From contig NZ_VXLC01000016.1 of the NCBI RefSeq assembly GCF_008704205.1, positions 248,001 through 312,000 of the forward strand: a stretch of 64,000 nucleotides of DNA, given 5' to 3'. The position numbers and the translations under genes are program-made. Origin of the DNA: Nocardia colli (lineage in GTDB: Bacteria > Actinomycetota > Actinomycetes > Mycobacteriales > Mycobacteriaceae). Shown here in pieces: positions 24,716 to 33,799 of the stretch (the first letter of the stretch is position 1; each line of letters opens with the position of its first letter). A model generated the notes under the pieces. It made no database searches, had not been told where the DNA came from, and saw only the letters and a list, made by a program, of their open reading frames with translations.

Positions 24716-25405
24716 GTGAAACTCGATGTGGTCACGATCTTTCCGGAATATCTCGAGCCGCTGCGAACCGCGTTGCTGGGCAAGGCAATCGACAAAGGTT
24801 TGATCTCCGTCGACGTGCACGATCTGCGGGGTTGGACGCACGACGTGCACAAGTCCGTCGACGACTCGCCGTACGGCGGGGGACCCGGCATGGTCATGAA
24901 GCCGACCATCTGGGGCGATGCGCTCGACGAGGTCTGCCCGGACGACGCGCTGCTCGTCGTCCCCACGCCTGCCGGTGTGCCGTTCACGCAGGAAACCGCA
25001 CAGCGCTGGGCCACCGAGGATCACCTCGTGTTCGCCTGCGGGCGTTATGAAGGCATCGACCAGCGCGTCTTCGACGACGCGGCCCGGCGCGTTCGCGTCG
25101 AAGAGGTCAGCATCGGCGACTACGTCCTGATCGGTGGCGAGGCGGCCGTCCTCGTCATGACCGAAGCCGTGGTCCGCCTTCTGCCCGGTGTTTTGGGCAA
25201 TCAGCAATCGCACCAAGAGGATTCGTTCTCCGACGGCCTCCTCGAAGGCCCCAGTTACACCCGGCCGGTCACCTGGCGCGAGCTCGAGGTCCCCCCGGTG
25301 CTCCTCTCCGGCGACCACGCGAAGGTCGCCGCCTGGCGTCACGAGCAATCCCTCGCCCGCACCCTCGCCCGCCGCCCCGACCTCCTCCCCGACGCGGATC
25401 GCTGA
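24716..25405 (+). CDS. trmD: tRNA (guanine-N1)-methyltransferase TrmD
   Basis: SPOUT-class methyltransferase that makes m1G37 in tRNAs to prevent frameshifting, 229 residues. Motifs: MKLDVVTIFPEYLEPL, the knot loops DDSPYGGGPGMVMKP, CGRYEGIDQRV and SIGDYVLIGGEAAVLVM, then LPGVLGNQQSHQEDSF. The GTG start follows AGG within the rimM stop region. It ends the operon and is followed by the conserved palindromic terminator. Confidence 0.97.
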   Translation: MKLDVVTIFPEYLEPLRTALLGKAIDKGLISVDVHDLRGWTHDVHKSVDDSPYGGGPGMVMKPTIWGDALDEVCPDDALLVVPTPAGVPFTQETAQRWATEDHLVFACGRYEGIDQRVFDDAARRVRVEEVSIGDYVLIGGEAAVLVMTEAVVRLLPGVLGNQQSHQEDSFSDGLLEGPSYTRPVTWRELEVPPVLLSGDHAKVAAWRHEQSLARTLARRPDLLPDADR

Positions 25406-25410
25406 CCACA

Positions 25411-25480
25411 CGCACGCCTTTTGATTTCCCGCACCTGAGATCGCATGCGATTCTCGGTGCGAGAAATCAAAAGGCGTGCG
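25411..25480. terminator. Bidirectional palindromic terminator, TTGATTTCCCGCACC family
   Basis: A 70-base palindrome with perfect 18-bp outer arms (CGCACGCCTTTTGATTTC and complement), then near-perfect inner pairing around GCATGC. The middle matches the element at 6800-6849: TTGATTTCCCGCACC, GAGA, GCATGC and the complementary arm. It separates convergent trmD and the luxR-type gene, whose stops are only 78 bp apart, and runs of A/T next to TTTTGATTTC give a T-rich tail on both strands. Confidence 0.8.
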
Positions 25481-25483
25481 GCT

Positions 25484-26335
25484 TCATGGGAGCAACCCGT
25501 GCCGGCGAGCCGCGACCACTGCCTCGTGGCGCGAGTGCGCGTCCAGCTTGGTCATAGCGTTGCGCAGGTAGCTCTTGACCGTCTCCGCGCTGAGTGAAAG
25601 ACGTTGGGCGGCTTCCTGATTGGAACACCCGAGCGCGATCTGGGACAGCACGTCCAGCTCTCGACGGGACAGGTGCGGCGCATCGGGCAGGGGGTCGCCG
25701 ACCATGACTCGGATAAGCCGTTCGCAGACGGTGTGCAGGCGTGTGCGAAGCAGATCGTCGCCCGCGGAACGAGCCATGCCGCGAAGCTCGGCGTGAATGT
25801 CGCGCAACTCCTCCGATACCGCGGGCACCCCCTCCGGCGTGGGCCTGGCCGCCTCGAGCAGCCGCAGCCGACGGTCCACCTCGTCCCGGATGCCGATCTC
25901 CCCGGCGAGCCGGCGACCGGCCTGCATGACCAGATCGGCGGTGCGGTCGCCGACCGGACTCGCGCTGCGGGTAGCGGCGTAGAGGACCGCGCGGGAGCGT
26001 TTGTCCACGACCACCGGCACGGCGACGATCGACCGGAGTCCCTCGCCCGAGACCGGTCCGTCGTAGTGATGGGTGATGGAAGAGGTATTGACGTAATCGG
26101 TGACCGAGGCGGGCCGCCCGGAATCGATCACGCGACCGCCCAGGCCGGAGGTGCGCAGCACGGTCAGGCCGCGTAGCCCGTTGGTCAGCGTGCCGACGAA
26201 CTCCGACAGCAGCAGCGCATCGTCGTGCACTTCGCCGCCGAACGTCACCGGCACCCCGGCCGCGCTCGCCACCCAGCGGATTTCGGCGCGCAACGCATCG
26301 GCATCGCGCGGACGCAGCAGTGCGGTGTGGGTCAT
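25484..26335 (-). CDS. LuxR family regulator with GAF-like domain
   Basis: A 283-residue regulator. The N-terminal about 180 residues look like a GAF sensor (LTVLRTSGLGGRVIDSGRPASVTDY...IVAVPVVVDKRSRAVLYAAT). The C-terminal NarL/LuxR helix-turn-helix lies at about 220-280 (LSRRELDVLSQIALGCSNQEAAQRLSLSAETVKSYL). It faces two acyl-CoA synthetase genes 87 bp away. Size, layout and context recall RamA, the acetate-metabolism regulator of Corynebacterium; that parallel is an inference. ATG at 26335 follows AAGGGGTGAG. A small G/C stem (ACCCC/GGGGT) overlaps its ribosome site. Confidence 0.85.
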   Translation of the reverse strand: MTHTALLRPRDADALRAEIRWVASAAGVPVTFGGEVHDDALLLSEFVGTLTNGLRGLTVLRTSGLGGRVIDSGRPASVTDYVNTSSITHHYDGPVSGEGLRSIVAVPVVVDKRSRAVLYAATRSASPVGDRTADLVMQAGRRLAGEIGIRDEVDRRLRLLEAARPTPEGVPAVSEELRDIHAELRGMARSAGDDLLRTRLHTVCERLIRVMVGDPLPDAPHLSRRELDVLSQIALGCSNQEAAQRLSLSAETVKSYLRNAMTKLDAHSRHEAVVAARRHGLLP

Positions 26336-26376
26336 GGGACTCACCCCTTTTCGGGGGTAGTAGCGAACTCGGTGTG

Positions 26377-26394
26377 ACCCACATCCTATTGGGT
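26377..26394. promoter_or_regulatory. Candidate operator between luxR-type gene and acyl-CoA synthetases
   Basis: Inverted repeat ACCCA-N8-TGGGT in the 87-bp divergent region, within a longer GTGACCCA..TTGGGTGAG context. Its place suggests binding by the adjacent LuxR-type regulator, but the arms are only five bases, so confidence is modest. Confidence 0.35.
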
Positions 26395-26422
26395 GAGCTG
26401 GATCACGATGAGGAGTGGCGAG

Positions 26423-28045
26423 ATGGGTACCGACCTGAAACCCCGGGTGCGCGAACTGCTGGACATGTACGACCGCCCCGAGGCGTCCGCGGCGGAGCTG
26501 CTGTGCGACCGGCACCCGGCGGGCGCGATCGCGTTCACGATCGTCGAGCGGGACCTGTCCTCGATCGACCTCACCTACGGCGAACTGCGGGAACGGTCGA
26601 CCCGATTCGCCATCGGGCTGGCCGAACTCGGGATCAAGCAGGGCGACCGGGTCGCGACCCTGATGGCGAAGTCGACCGATCTGGTGGTGGCGCTGCTCGG
26701 GATCTGGCGGCTCGGCGCGGTGCACGTTCCGCTGTTCACCGCGTTCGCGCCGCCGGCCATCGCGTTCCGGCTGGAAGCGAGCGGCACGTCGATCGTCATC
26801 GCCGACGCCGACCAGGCGCCGAAGCTGGCCGCCGGTCCCGACATGCCCGCCGACGCGCCGTGGCAGGTCATCGTCAGCGGCGATTCACCCGAGGGCACGC
26901 TGGGCATGGTGGACGTGCACGCCGACCACGCGCCGACCCCGCCGGCGGTGGCGGTCGGCGGGGACGGACTGATGGTCGAGCTGTTCACCAGCGGCACCAC
27001 CGGAACCCCGAAGGGCGTGCCGATTCCGTTGCGCGCGATCGCGGCGTTCCAGGCCTATCAGGAGTTCGCGCTGGACGTCCGCCCCGACGACGTCTTCTGG
27101 AACGCGGCCGATCCCGGCTGGGCCTACGGCCTGTACTGGGCGATCATGGCCCCGCTGGGCAGCGGCATCCGCAGCATCCTGTTGCACGCGCCGTTCTCGC
27201 CGACGCTCACCTGGCAGGTGCTCGATCGGTTCGGCGTCACCAACTTCACCGCCGCCCCGACGGTGTACCGCGCGCTGCGCTCGGACCCGAACGCGCCGGC
27301 GCTGCACCACCCGCTGCGGCGCGCGTCCTCCGCCGGTGAACCGCTGACGCCCGAGGTCGTCGCCTGGTCGCTGGAGCACTTCGGCGTCGCGGTGCGCGAC
27401 CACTACGGGCAGACCGAGCACGGCATGCTGATCTGCAATTCCTGGCACGAGGCGCTCGACGCCGACGTCCCGGCCGGCTCGATGGGCCGCGCGCTGCCCG
27501 GCTGGACCTGCGCGGTGCTGTCCGACAACGCGGACACGGTCGCGCCGATCGGTGAGCTCGGCCGGGTCGCCATCGATACCCAGAACAGTCCGCTGATGTG
27601 GTTCCTCGGCTACCTCGACGCCCCCGAACGCACCGCCCAGCGCTATACCCCCGATGGCCGCTGGTACATCACCGGCGACGCCGGCTCGCAGGACGAGAAC
27701 GGTTGCTTCCGCTTCTCCGCTCGCGACGACGACGTGATCATCATGGCCGGTTACCGGATCGGCCCGTTCGAGGTGGAGAGCGTGCTGGTGCTACACGATC
27801 TGGTCGCCGAGGCGGCCGTGGTCGGCATGCCGGACGAACTGCGCGGCGAGGTGCTGGAGGCGTTCGTGGTGTTGCGCGACGGTTCCCGGATCGGCACCGC
27901 GTTGGAGGCCGAGTTGCAAGAGCTGGTGAAGAAGAAGTTCGCCGCGCACGCCTACCCGCGCACGGTGCACTTCGTGACCGAGCTGCCGAAGACGCCGAGC
28001 GGCAAGGTGCAGCGATTCGTGCTGCGGCAGAAGGGAAACCGGTGA
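26423..28045 (+). CDS. AMP-dependent acyl-CoA synthetase (acetyl-CoA synthetase-like)
   Basis: A 540-residue ANL-superfamily ligase that activates an acid to acyl-AMP and then acyl-CoA. Motifs in order: FTSGTTGTPKGVPI (P-loop), WNAADPGWAYG, RASSAGEPLTPEV, HYGQTEHGM, GRWYITGD, RDDDVIIMAGYRIGPFEVES and PKTPSGKVQR with the catalytic lysine. The overall pattern is close to acetyl/propionyl/medium-chain synthetases. ATG at 26423 follows AGGAG by eight bases. Its TGA overlaps the next gene's ATG (TGATG). Confidence 0.88.
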   Translation: MGTDLKPRVRELLDMYDRPEASAAELLCDRHPAGAIAFTIVERDLSSIDLTYGELRERSTRFAIGLAELGIKQGDRVATLMAKSTDLVVALLGIWRLGAVHVPLFTAFAPPAIAFRLEASGTSIVIADADQAPKLAAGPDMPADAPWQVIVSGDSPEGTLGMVDVHADHAPTPPAVAVGGDGLMVELFTSGTTGTPKGVPIPLRAIAAFQAYQEFALDVRPDDVFWNAADPGWAYGLYWAIMAPLGSGIRSILLHAPFSPTLTWQVLDRFGVTNFTAAPTVYRALRSDPNAPALHHPLRRASSAGEPLTPEVVAWSLEHFGVAVRDHYGQTEHGMLICNSWHEALDADVPAGSMGRALPGWTCAVLSDNADTVAPIGELGRVAIDTQNSPLMWFLGYLDAPERTAQRYTPDGRWYITGDAGSQDENGCFRFSARDDDVIIMAGYRIGPFEVESVLVLHDLVAEAAVVGMPDELRGEVLEAFVVLRDGSRIGTALEAELQELVKKKFAAHAYPRTVHFVTELPKTPSGKVQRFVLRQKGNR

Positions 28046-29670
28046 TGTCGGACCCGAGCTACGCGTCAGGCACCTCGGACACCCCGCTGCTGGGCGACAC
28101 CATCGGCGGCAATCTCGATCGCGCCGTGGCCGCCTTCCCGGATCGGGAAGCGTTGGTGGACAAGGCTTCCGACCGGCGCTGGACCTACCGCGAACTCGGT
28201 GCCGCGATCGACGCGCTGGCCACCGGCCTGGCCGCGCGCGGCATCGGCAAGGGCGACCGGGTCGGCATCTGGGCGCCGAACTGCGCGGAGTGGTTCTTCG
28301 TGCAGTATGCGACGGCGAAGATCGGCGCGATCCTGGTCAACATCAACCCCGCGTACCGCACCAGCGAACTGGAGTACGTGCTGCGCCAGTCGGGTGTGCG
28401 GATGCTCGTCGCGGCGGCGGAGTTCAAGACGTCGAACTACGTCGCGATGATCGAGGAGGTCCGGCCGAACTGCCCGGCGCTGGAGCAGGTGCTGGTGCTG
28501 GGCACTTCGGACTGGGATGAGTTGGCGCGCACGGCGATCGACGCGGAACGCTTGGCCGGGTTCGCGGCCGAGTTGTCCATCGACGATCCGATCAACATCC
28601 AATACACCTCGGGCACAACGGGTTTCCCCAAGGGTGCCACGCTGAGCCATCACAACATCCTGAACAACGGCTTCTTCGTCGGCGAACTGTGCGGCTACTC
28701 CGAACAGGACCGGATCTGCGTGCCGGTGCCGTTCTATCACTGCTTCGGCATGGTCATGGGCAACCTGGCCGGCACGAGTCACGGTGCGGCGGTGGTGATT
28801 CCGGCGCCGGCCTTCGACCCGGCCGCGACGCTGGCCGCGGTCGAGTCCGAGCGCTGCACCTCGCTCTACGGCGTGCCGACCATGTTCATCGCGTTGCTCA
28901 CCGAATTGGATTCCGCCACACCGGATCTGTCCAGCCTGCGCACCGGGATCATGGCCGGCTCGCCCTGCCCGGTCGAGGTGATGAAGCGGGTGATCGACCG
29001 GATGGGCATGCACGAGGTGTGCATCTGCTACGGCATGACCGAGACCTCGCCGGTCTCCACCCAGACCCGCCGCGACGACGGCATCGACCGGCGCACCGCC
29101 ACCGTCGGCCGGGTCGGCCCGCACCTCGAGGTCAAGATCGTCGACCCCGCATCGGGTCTCACGGTGCCGCGCGGCGAGCCGGGTGAACTCTGCACCCGCG
29201 GCTACTCGGTGATGCTCGGCTACTGGAACGACCGGGCCAAGACCACCGAGGCGATCGACACCGCCCGCTGGATGCACACCGGCGACATCGGCGTGATGGA
29301 CAACGACGGCTACCTGGCGATCACCGGCCGGATCAAGGACATGGTCATCCGCGGCGGCGAGAACGTCTACCCGCGCGAGATCGAGGAGTTCCTCTACACC
29401 CACCCCGACATCCTGGACGCCCAGGTGATCGGTGTGCCCGACCCGAAGTACGGCGAGGAGTTGATGGCCTGGGTACGGATGCGTGACGGCGCGACCGCGT
29501 TGGACGCCACTGCGGTTCGCGAGTTCTGTGAGGGGAAGCTCGCGCACTTCAAGATCCCGCGCTACGTGCACGTGGTGGACGATTTCCCGATGACCGTCAC
29601 CGGGAAGATCCGCAAGGCCGAAATGCGCGAACTGTCCCGGGCACTCCTGGGGCTGGTCGACGAGACCTGA
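28045..29670 (+). CDS. Fatty-acid--CoA ligase (FadD-type AMP-binding protein)
   Basis: A 541-residue acyl-CoA ligase. Motifs: YTSGTTGFPKGATLSH, PFYHCFGMVMGNL, YGMTETSPVS, GELCTRGYSVMLGYWND, MHTGDIGVMD, GRIKDMVIRGGENVYPREIEEF and the C-terminal lysine in VTGKIRK. This set matches medium/long-chain fatty-acyl-CoA synthetases of the FadD35/YngI/AcsF group. It is translationally coupled to the preceding ligase, so the pair probably feeds short and longer acids to beta-oxidation under the divergent LuxR-type regulator. Confidence 0.9.
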   Translation: MSDPSYASGTSDTPLLGDTIGGNLDRAVAAFPDREALVDKASDRRWTYRELGAAIDALATGLAARGIGKGDRVGIWAPNCAEWFFVQYATAKIGAILVNINPAYRTSELEYVLRQSGVRMLVAAAEFKTSNYVAMIEEVRPNCPALEQVLVLGTSDWDELARTAIDAERLAGFAAELSIDDPINIQYTSGTTGFPKGATLSHHNILNNGFFVGELCGYSEQDRICVPVPFYHCFGMVMGNLAGTSHGAAVVIPAPAFDPAATLAAVESERCTSLYGVPTMFIALLTELDSATPDLSSLRTGIMAGSPCPVEVMKRVIDRMGMHEVCICYGMTETSPVSTQTRRDDGIDRRTATVGRVGPHLEVKIVDPASGLTVPRGEPGELCTRGYSVMLGYWNDRAKTTEAIDTARWMHTGDIGVMDNDGYLAITGRIKDMVIRGGENVYPREIEEFLYTHPDILDAQVIGVPDPKYGEELMAWVRMRDGATALDATAVREFCEGKLAHFKIPRYVHVVDDFPMTVTGKIRKAEMRELSRALLGLVDET

Positions 29671-29711
29671 CATCGGGTGCCCCGATTACTGGCGGCATGT
29701 GACCCGTTGGC

Positions 29712-29730
29712 GTCCCACCTAGGGTGGGAC
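29712..29730. promoter_or_regulatory. Palindrome upstream of secreted-protein gene
   Basis: Perfect 8-bp arms GTCCCACC-TAG-GGTGGGAC, 41 bp after the fadD-type stop and 49 bp before the next start. It can be read either as the end hairpin of the ligase operon or as an operator of the secreted protein gene. There is no T tract, which slightly favours the operator reading. Confidence 0.45.
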
Positions 29731-29779
29731 AAGGTCATTTCGTCGGGGATCTGGTTTATCTGGTCGCGAAAGGTCTTAC

Positions 29780-30244
29780 ATGCAAATCGGTTCGTTTTCA
29801 CGTGTCGTGTCTTGTGTTATCGCCAGTGCCGCACCACTTCTCGTCTTGGCACCGGCCGCCGTCGCTCAGCCGGGCAGCCCGTACAGTTGCTCGGGTCTTT
29901 TTCTGACCAGTGATGGTTCCGCGGAAGTGGAATCGTGCATTTATGCGGAGAACGGAGTGCCGCGGGCATTCGGTGGACTCAATATCAAAAATGATTCCAT
30001 CAACGAAAAGAATTGCACGATGGTCGTGACGGTCGTGGATAAAGACGCGTTGGCCAACGGGGGCACCAATGAGCAGGTCGCGACCAGCGGCCCGTTTCCG
30101 TGCTTCAACGGACGGTATCCCTCCCCGCCGTTGACGGTGGACGCGGTGTTCGCCAAGCCGGGGCATCGGTATGTCAGCTTCACCGCCGTCACCAAGAACG
30201 GTCAGACGTTCAGCCCTGTCTACAGCCCGGAACTGGTCCTGTAG
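29780..30244 (+). CDS. Secreted hypothetical protein
   Basis: A 154-residue protein with a clear signal peptide (basic start, hydrophobic core SCVIASAAPLLVLAPAAVA, cleavage near AVA-Q). The mature part of about 125 residues has four cysteines (in YSC, ESC, NC and FPC) that could form two disulphides, and many beta-forming stretches (CTMVVTVVDK, RYVSFTAVTKNG). GAAAGG lies six bases from the ATG. Codon use is less GC-biased than in its neighbours (AAA, AAT and TTC codons cluster near 29990), hinting at recent acquisition. Function unknown. Confidence 0.75.
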   Translation: MQIGSFSRVVSCVIASAAPLLVLAPAAVAQPGSPYSCSGLFLTSDGSAEVESCIYAENGVPRAFGGLNIKNDSINEKNCTMVVTVVDKDALANGGTNEQVATSGPFPCFNGRYPSPPLTVDAVFAKPGHRYVSFTAVTKNGQTFSPVYSPELVL

Positions 30245-30423
30245 TAGGCGATTCGGCACATGCGTAAGAACTACCGAACCCGGTCGAGCGTGCTCGGCCG
30301 GGTTCGGCGCGTCCGGAGGTACGGATGGCCGGACCGGTCGGACCAGCGGATGATGCGGCACGCGCGACCCGGTTCCGCCGGGTGTGGGCCCCTTGTCGGG
30401 CGGTCCCGGTAGTGTCTCCGGAC

Positions 30424-32874
30424 GTGACGACAGCGCCCGAGACTGTAAGTGCAGAGTCCGACCCCGCCGTGCTCCCACCCGCGACGTCCTCCGGCGTCGC
30501 GAGTCAAGCCAGCGTGAACCGTCGCATCGCCGACGAGCTCGCGGTGCGGGAGAGCCAGGTGCGTGCGGCCGTCGAGCTGATCGACGGCGGCTCGACCGTG
30601 CCGTTCATCGCGCGATACCGCAAGGAGGTCACCGGCGGTCTCGACGACGCGCAGCTGCGCCTCCTGGACGAGCGTCTGCACTACCTCCGCGAACTCGACG
30701 AGCGCCGGGGCGCGATCCTCGAATCCATCCGTGGCCAGGGCAAACTCGACGACGCGCTGCACCAGCAGATCATGCTCGCCGAGACCAAGGCCCGGCTCGA
30801 GGACATCTACCTGCCGTACAAGCCGAAGCGGCGCACCAAGGCGCAGATCGCGCGCGAGGCGGGTCACGAGCCGGTCGCCGACGCCCTGATCAACGACCCG
30901 ACCACCGATCCCGCGCAGTACAACGCCGAGCAGCTCGACGGCGCGCGGTCGATCCTGGTCGAACGCTTCGCCGAGGACGCCGACCTGGTCGGTGAGCTGC
31001 GCGAGCTGATGTGGAACCGCGGTCAGGTCAAGTCGACGGTGCGCCCGGGCAAGGAGGAAGCGGGCGCCAAGTTCGCCGACTACTTCGAGTTCGACGAGCC
31101 GTTCACCAAGCTGCCCTCGCACCGCATCCTCGCGCTGCTGCGCGGCGAGAAGGAAGACGTGCTGTCGCTGCATCTGGAGCCGGACACCGAAGAGCTCGAA
31201 CCGGGTGAACGGTCCATCTACGAGGGCCGGATCGCGATCAAGTTCAACATCGCCGACAAGGGCCGCGCCGCCGACACCTGGCTGCTGGACACCGTGCGCT
31301 GGGCTTGGCGGACCAAACTGCAAGTGAGCCTCGGCATCGACACCAGGATGCGGCTGCGGCAGGCGGCGGAGAAGGACGCGGTCGACGTGTTCGCGGCGAA
31401 CCTGCGCGACCTGCTGCTCGCCGCGCCCGCCGGTACCCGCACCACGATGGGCCTCGACCCGGGCTACCGGACCGGCGTGAAGGTGGCCGTCGTCGACGCC
31501 ACCGGCAAGGCGGTCGCCACCGAGGTGATCTACCCGCACAAGCCGCAGGGCCAGACCGAGAAGTCCCTCGCGGTGCTCGGCGCGCTGGTCGCCCGGTTCG
31601 GCGTGGAACTCATCGCCATCGGCAACGGCACCGCCTCGCGCGAGACCGATGCCCTTGCCGCCGAACTGATCTCGCGCATTCCGGAGAACAAGCCGACCAA
31701 GATCGTGGTGTCCGAGGCGGGCGCCTCGGTGTACTCCGCTTCCGCGTACGCCACCCAGGAACTGCCGGACATGGACGTGTCGCTGCGCGGCGCGGTGTCC
31801 ATCGCGCGCCGGCTCCAGGATCCGCTCGCCGAGCTGGTGAAGATCGATCCGAAGTCGATCGGCGTCGGCCAGTACCAGCACGACGTGTCCGAGACGCTGC
31901 TCGCCCGTTCGCTGGGCGCGGTGGTCGAGGACGCGGTGAACGCGGTCGGCGTCGACGTCAACACGGCCTCGGTGCCGCTGCTCTCGCGGGTGTCCGGCAT
32001 CGCCGGCTCGGTCGCGGAAAGCATTGTGGCGCACCGCGATCAGAACGGCCCGTTCCGCAGCCGGACCGCGCTGCTGGAGGTGCCGCGGCTCGGGCCGAAG
32101 GCGTTCGAGCAGTGCGCGGGCTTCCTGCGGATCCGCGGTGGCGACGATCCGCTGGACACCTCCTCCGTGCACCCCGAGGCGTACCCGGTGGTCCGCCGGA
32201 TCATGGAATCCACCGGCCGCGACATCACCGAGGTCATCGGCAACACCACCGTGCTGCGCGCGCTGCGGGCCGACGAGTTCACCGACGAACGCTTCGGCGT
32301 GCCGACCGTCACCGACATCATTACCGAACTGGAGAAGCCGGGCCGCGACCCGCGACCGGAGTTCAAGACCGCGGAATTCGCCGCAGGCGTGGAGAAGGTC
32401 GCCGACCTCGAACCCGGCATGGTGCTCGAAGGCGTCGTCACGAACGTCGCGGCGTTCGGCGCGTTCGTCGATATCGGCGTGCACCAGGACGGACTCGTGC
32501 ACGTTTCGGCGATGTCGCACAACTTCGTCAAGGATCCGCGCGAGGTGGTGAACACCGGCGACGTGGTCAAGGTGAAAGTGCTCGAGGTGGACGTGGCGCG
32601 TCAGCGCATCGGTCTGTCGCTGCGCCTGGACGACGAGCCGGGGCCCGCGGTGAAGGGCGAGCGGGGCGAGAACCGCCAGCGTGGTCAAGGTGACCGCAAG
32701 GGCGGCGCGCCGGACCGGCAGAATGGTCAGGGTAAGAACCAGCAGGGCCGCAATCAAGGACAGCGCAATCAGAGTCAAGGTCAGAACCGCGGCGGCGGCA
32801 ACCAGCGCCGCAACGCTCCCGCACCGAGCGGATCGATGGCGGACGCTCTGCGCCGGGCAGGTTTCGGACAGTAG
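30424..32874 (+). CDS. tex: Tex family RNA-binding transcription accessory protein
   Basis: An 816-residue Tex/Spt6-like nucleic-acid-binding protein. Order: helical N-terminal bundle (VRAAVELIDGGSTVPFIARYRKEVTGGLDDAQLRLL), YqgF-type RNase H-like domain (TMGLDPGYRTGVKVAVVD), helix-hairpin-helix repeats (NTASVPLLSRVSGI..., LLEVPRLGPKAFEQCAGFLRI) and a C-terminal S1 domain (GMVLEGVVTNVAAFGAFVDIGVHQDGLVHVS). A Gln/Arg/Gly/Asn-rich tail follows and probably adds RNA affinity. GTG at 30424 has only a weak ribosome site, and the exact start is uncertain. Confidence 0.94.
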   Translation: MTTAPETVSAESDPAVLPPATSSGVASQASVNRRIADELAVRESQVRAAVELIDGGSTVPFIARYRKEVTGGLDDAQLRLLDERLHYLRELDERRGAILESIRGQGKLDDALHQQIMLAETKARLEDIYLPYKPKRRTKAQIAREAGHEPVADALINDPTTDPAQYNAEQLDGARSILVERFAEDADLVGELRELMWNRGQVKSTVRPGKEEAGAKFADYFEFDEPFTKLPSHRILALLRGEKEDVLSLHLEPDTEELEPGERSIYEGRIAIKFNIADKGRAADTWLLDTVRWAWRTKLQVSLGIDTRMRLRQAAEKDAVDVFAANLRDLLLAAPAGTRTTMGLDPGYRTGVKVAVVDATGKAVATEVIYPHKPQGQTEKSLAVLGALVARFGVELIAIGNGTASRETDALAAELISRIPENKPTKIVVSEAGASVYSASAYATQELPDMDVSLRGAVSIARRLQDPLAELVKIDPKSIGVGQYQHDVSETLLARSLGAVVEDAVNAVGVDVNTASVPLLSRVSGIAGSVAESIVAHRDQNGPFRSRTALLEVPRLGPKAFEQCAGFLRIRGGDDPLDTSSVHPEAYPVVRRIMESTGRDITEVIGNTTVLRALRADEFTDERFGVPTVTDIITELEKPGRDPRPEFKTAEFAAGVEKVADLEPGMVLEGVVTNVAAFGAFVDIGVHQDGLVHVSAMSHNFVKDPREVVNTGDVVKVKVLEVDVARQRIGLSLRLDDEPGPAVKGERGENRQRGQGDRKGGAPDRQNGQGKNQQGRNQGQRNQSQGQNRGGGNQRRNAPAPSGSMADALRRAGFGQ

Positions 32875-32898
32875 GTCAGACGGAGGTTTCAGGCGGCC

Positions 32899-33795
32899 AT
32901 GCGACGATGGCTCAGTGAGGATGTGATCGCGCAGGGCCGGCTGCCGCTGCTGTGCTTCCTTCTAGGGTTCATCGTCGGCTTCCTGTTGATCCGGCTCAGC
33001 GTCCGGATGATCCGCAAGCAGGTGCGCTGGTGGCCGGGGAACGTGCGGTCCGGTGGAGTACACATCCACCACATGGTGTTCGGGGTGATCCTCGTGCTGG
33101 TGTCCGGCGTCGGCATGGTCACCCTGTACCAGACCGCCGACGTCACCACGGCCTCCGTGCTCGCCGCGTTGTTCGGGGTCGGTGCGGCGCTGACCCTGGA
33201 CGAATTCGCGCTGATCTTCTATCTGCGCGATGTGTACTGGGAAGAGCAGGGGCGGACCTCGGTGGACGCGGTGTTCGTCGCGCTCGCGGTCACCGGGTTG
33301 CTGCTGCTGGGGTTTCATCCGCTGTGGTTGCTCGACATCAACGACTTCCGTAGCGACCCGAGCATCGAAGTCCGGGTGTTCGTCGTCTTCTTCGCGGTGG
33401 TGAACCTCGCGCTCGCCGCGATCGTCATCGCCAAGGGGAAGATCTGGACCGGGTTGTTCGGGATGTTCTTCCTGCCGCTGCTGTTCGTCGGCGCGTTGCG
33501 GTTGAGTCGGCCCGGCGCGCCCTGGGCTCGCTGGCGGTATTCGGATCGGCGTCGGCTGATGTATCGAGCGATCGTCCGCGAGCGGCGCTACCGCCGCCCG
33601 GTCATCCGCGCCAAGATCTTCGTGCAGGACCTGGTCGCGGGTAAACCGGATGTCGAACACGTCCGCACCGCCACCGAGGCCGAGCTGACGCGCACCGTCG
33701 TCCCCGCCCCACCGGCACCCCACCGCCACCACCTCTCCCTGTTCCCGTCGGACCACGAACCCGAACCGGTAGCCAACACCCCGGACCGCGACTGA
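32899..33795 (+). CDS. Integral membrane protein, unknown function
   Basis: A 298-residue membrane protein. Hydrophobic segments are at about residues 16-36, 58-78, 85-107, 124-143, 159-180 and 184-202, followed by an about 90-residue basic cytoplasmic tail. A histidine-rich GGVHIHHMVFG motif (about 52-62) and an acidic LTLDEFALIF segment lie in or near membrane helices and could bind metal or lipid; that is speculation. It follows tex by 24 bp and may share its transcript. The family seems widespread in actinobacteria but has no known role. Confidence 0.75.
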   Translation: MRRWLSEDVIAQGRLPLLCFLLGFIVGFLLIRLSVRMIRKQVRWWPGNVRSGGVHIHHMVFGVILVLVSGVGMVTLYQTADVTTASVLAALFGVGAALTLDEFALIFYLRDVYWEEQGRTSVDAVFVALAVTGLLLLGFHPLWLLDINDFRSDPSIEVRVFVVFFAVVNLALAAIVIAKGKIWTGLFGMFFLPLLFVGALRLSRPGAPWARWRYSDRRRLMYRAIVRERRYRRPVIRAKIFVQDLVAGKPDVEHVRTATEAELTRTVVPAPPAPHRHHLSLFPSDHEPEPVANTPDRD

Positions 33796-33799
33796 GCGA

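Noticed and set aside
30271..32778. Minus-strand ORF of 835 codons opposite tex
   Set aside because: Mirror frame of Tex with no recognisable domain. Open frames opposite GC-rich genes are expected.
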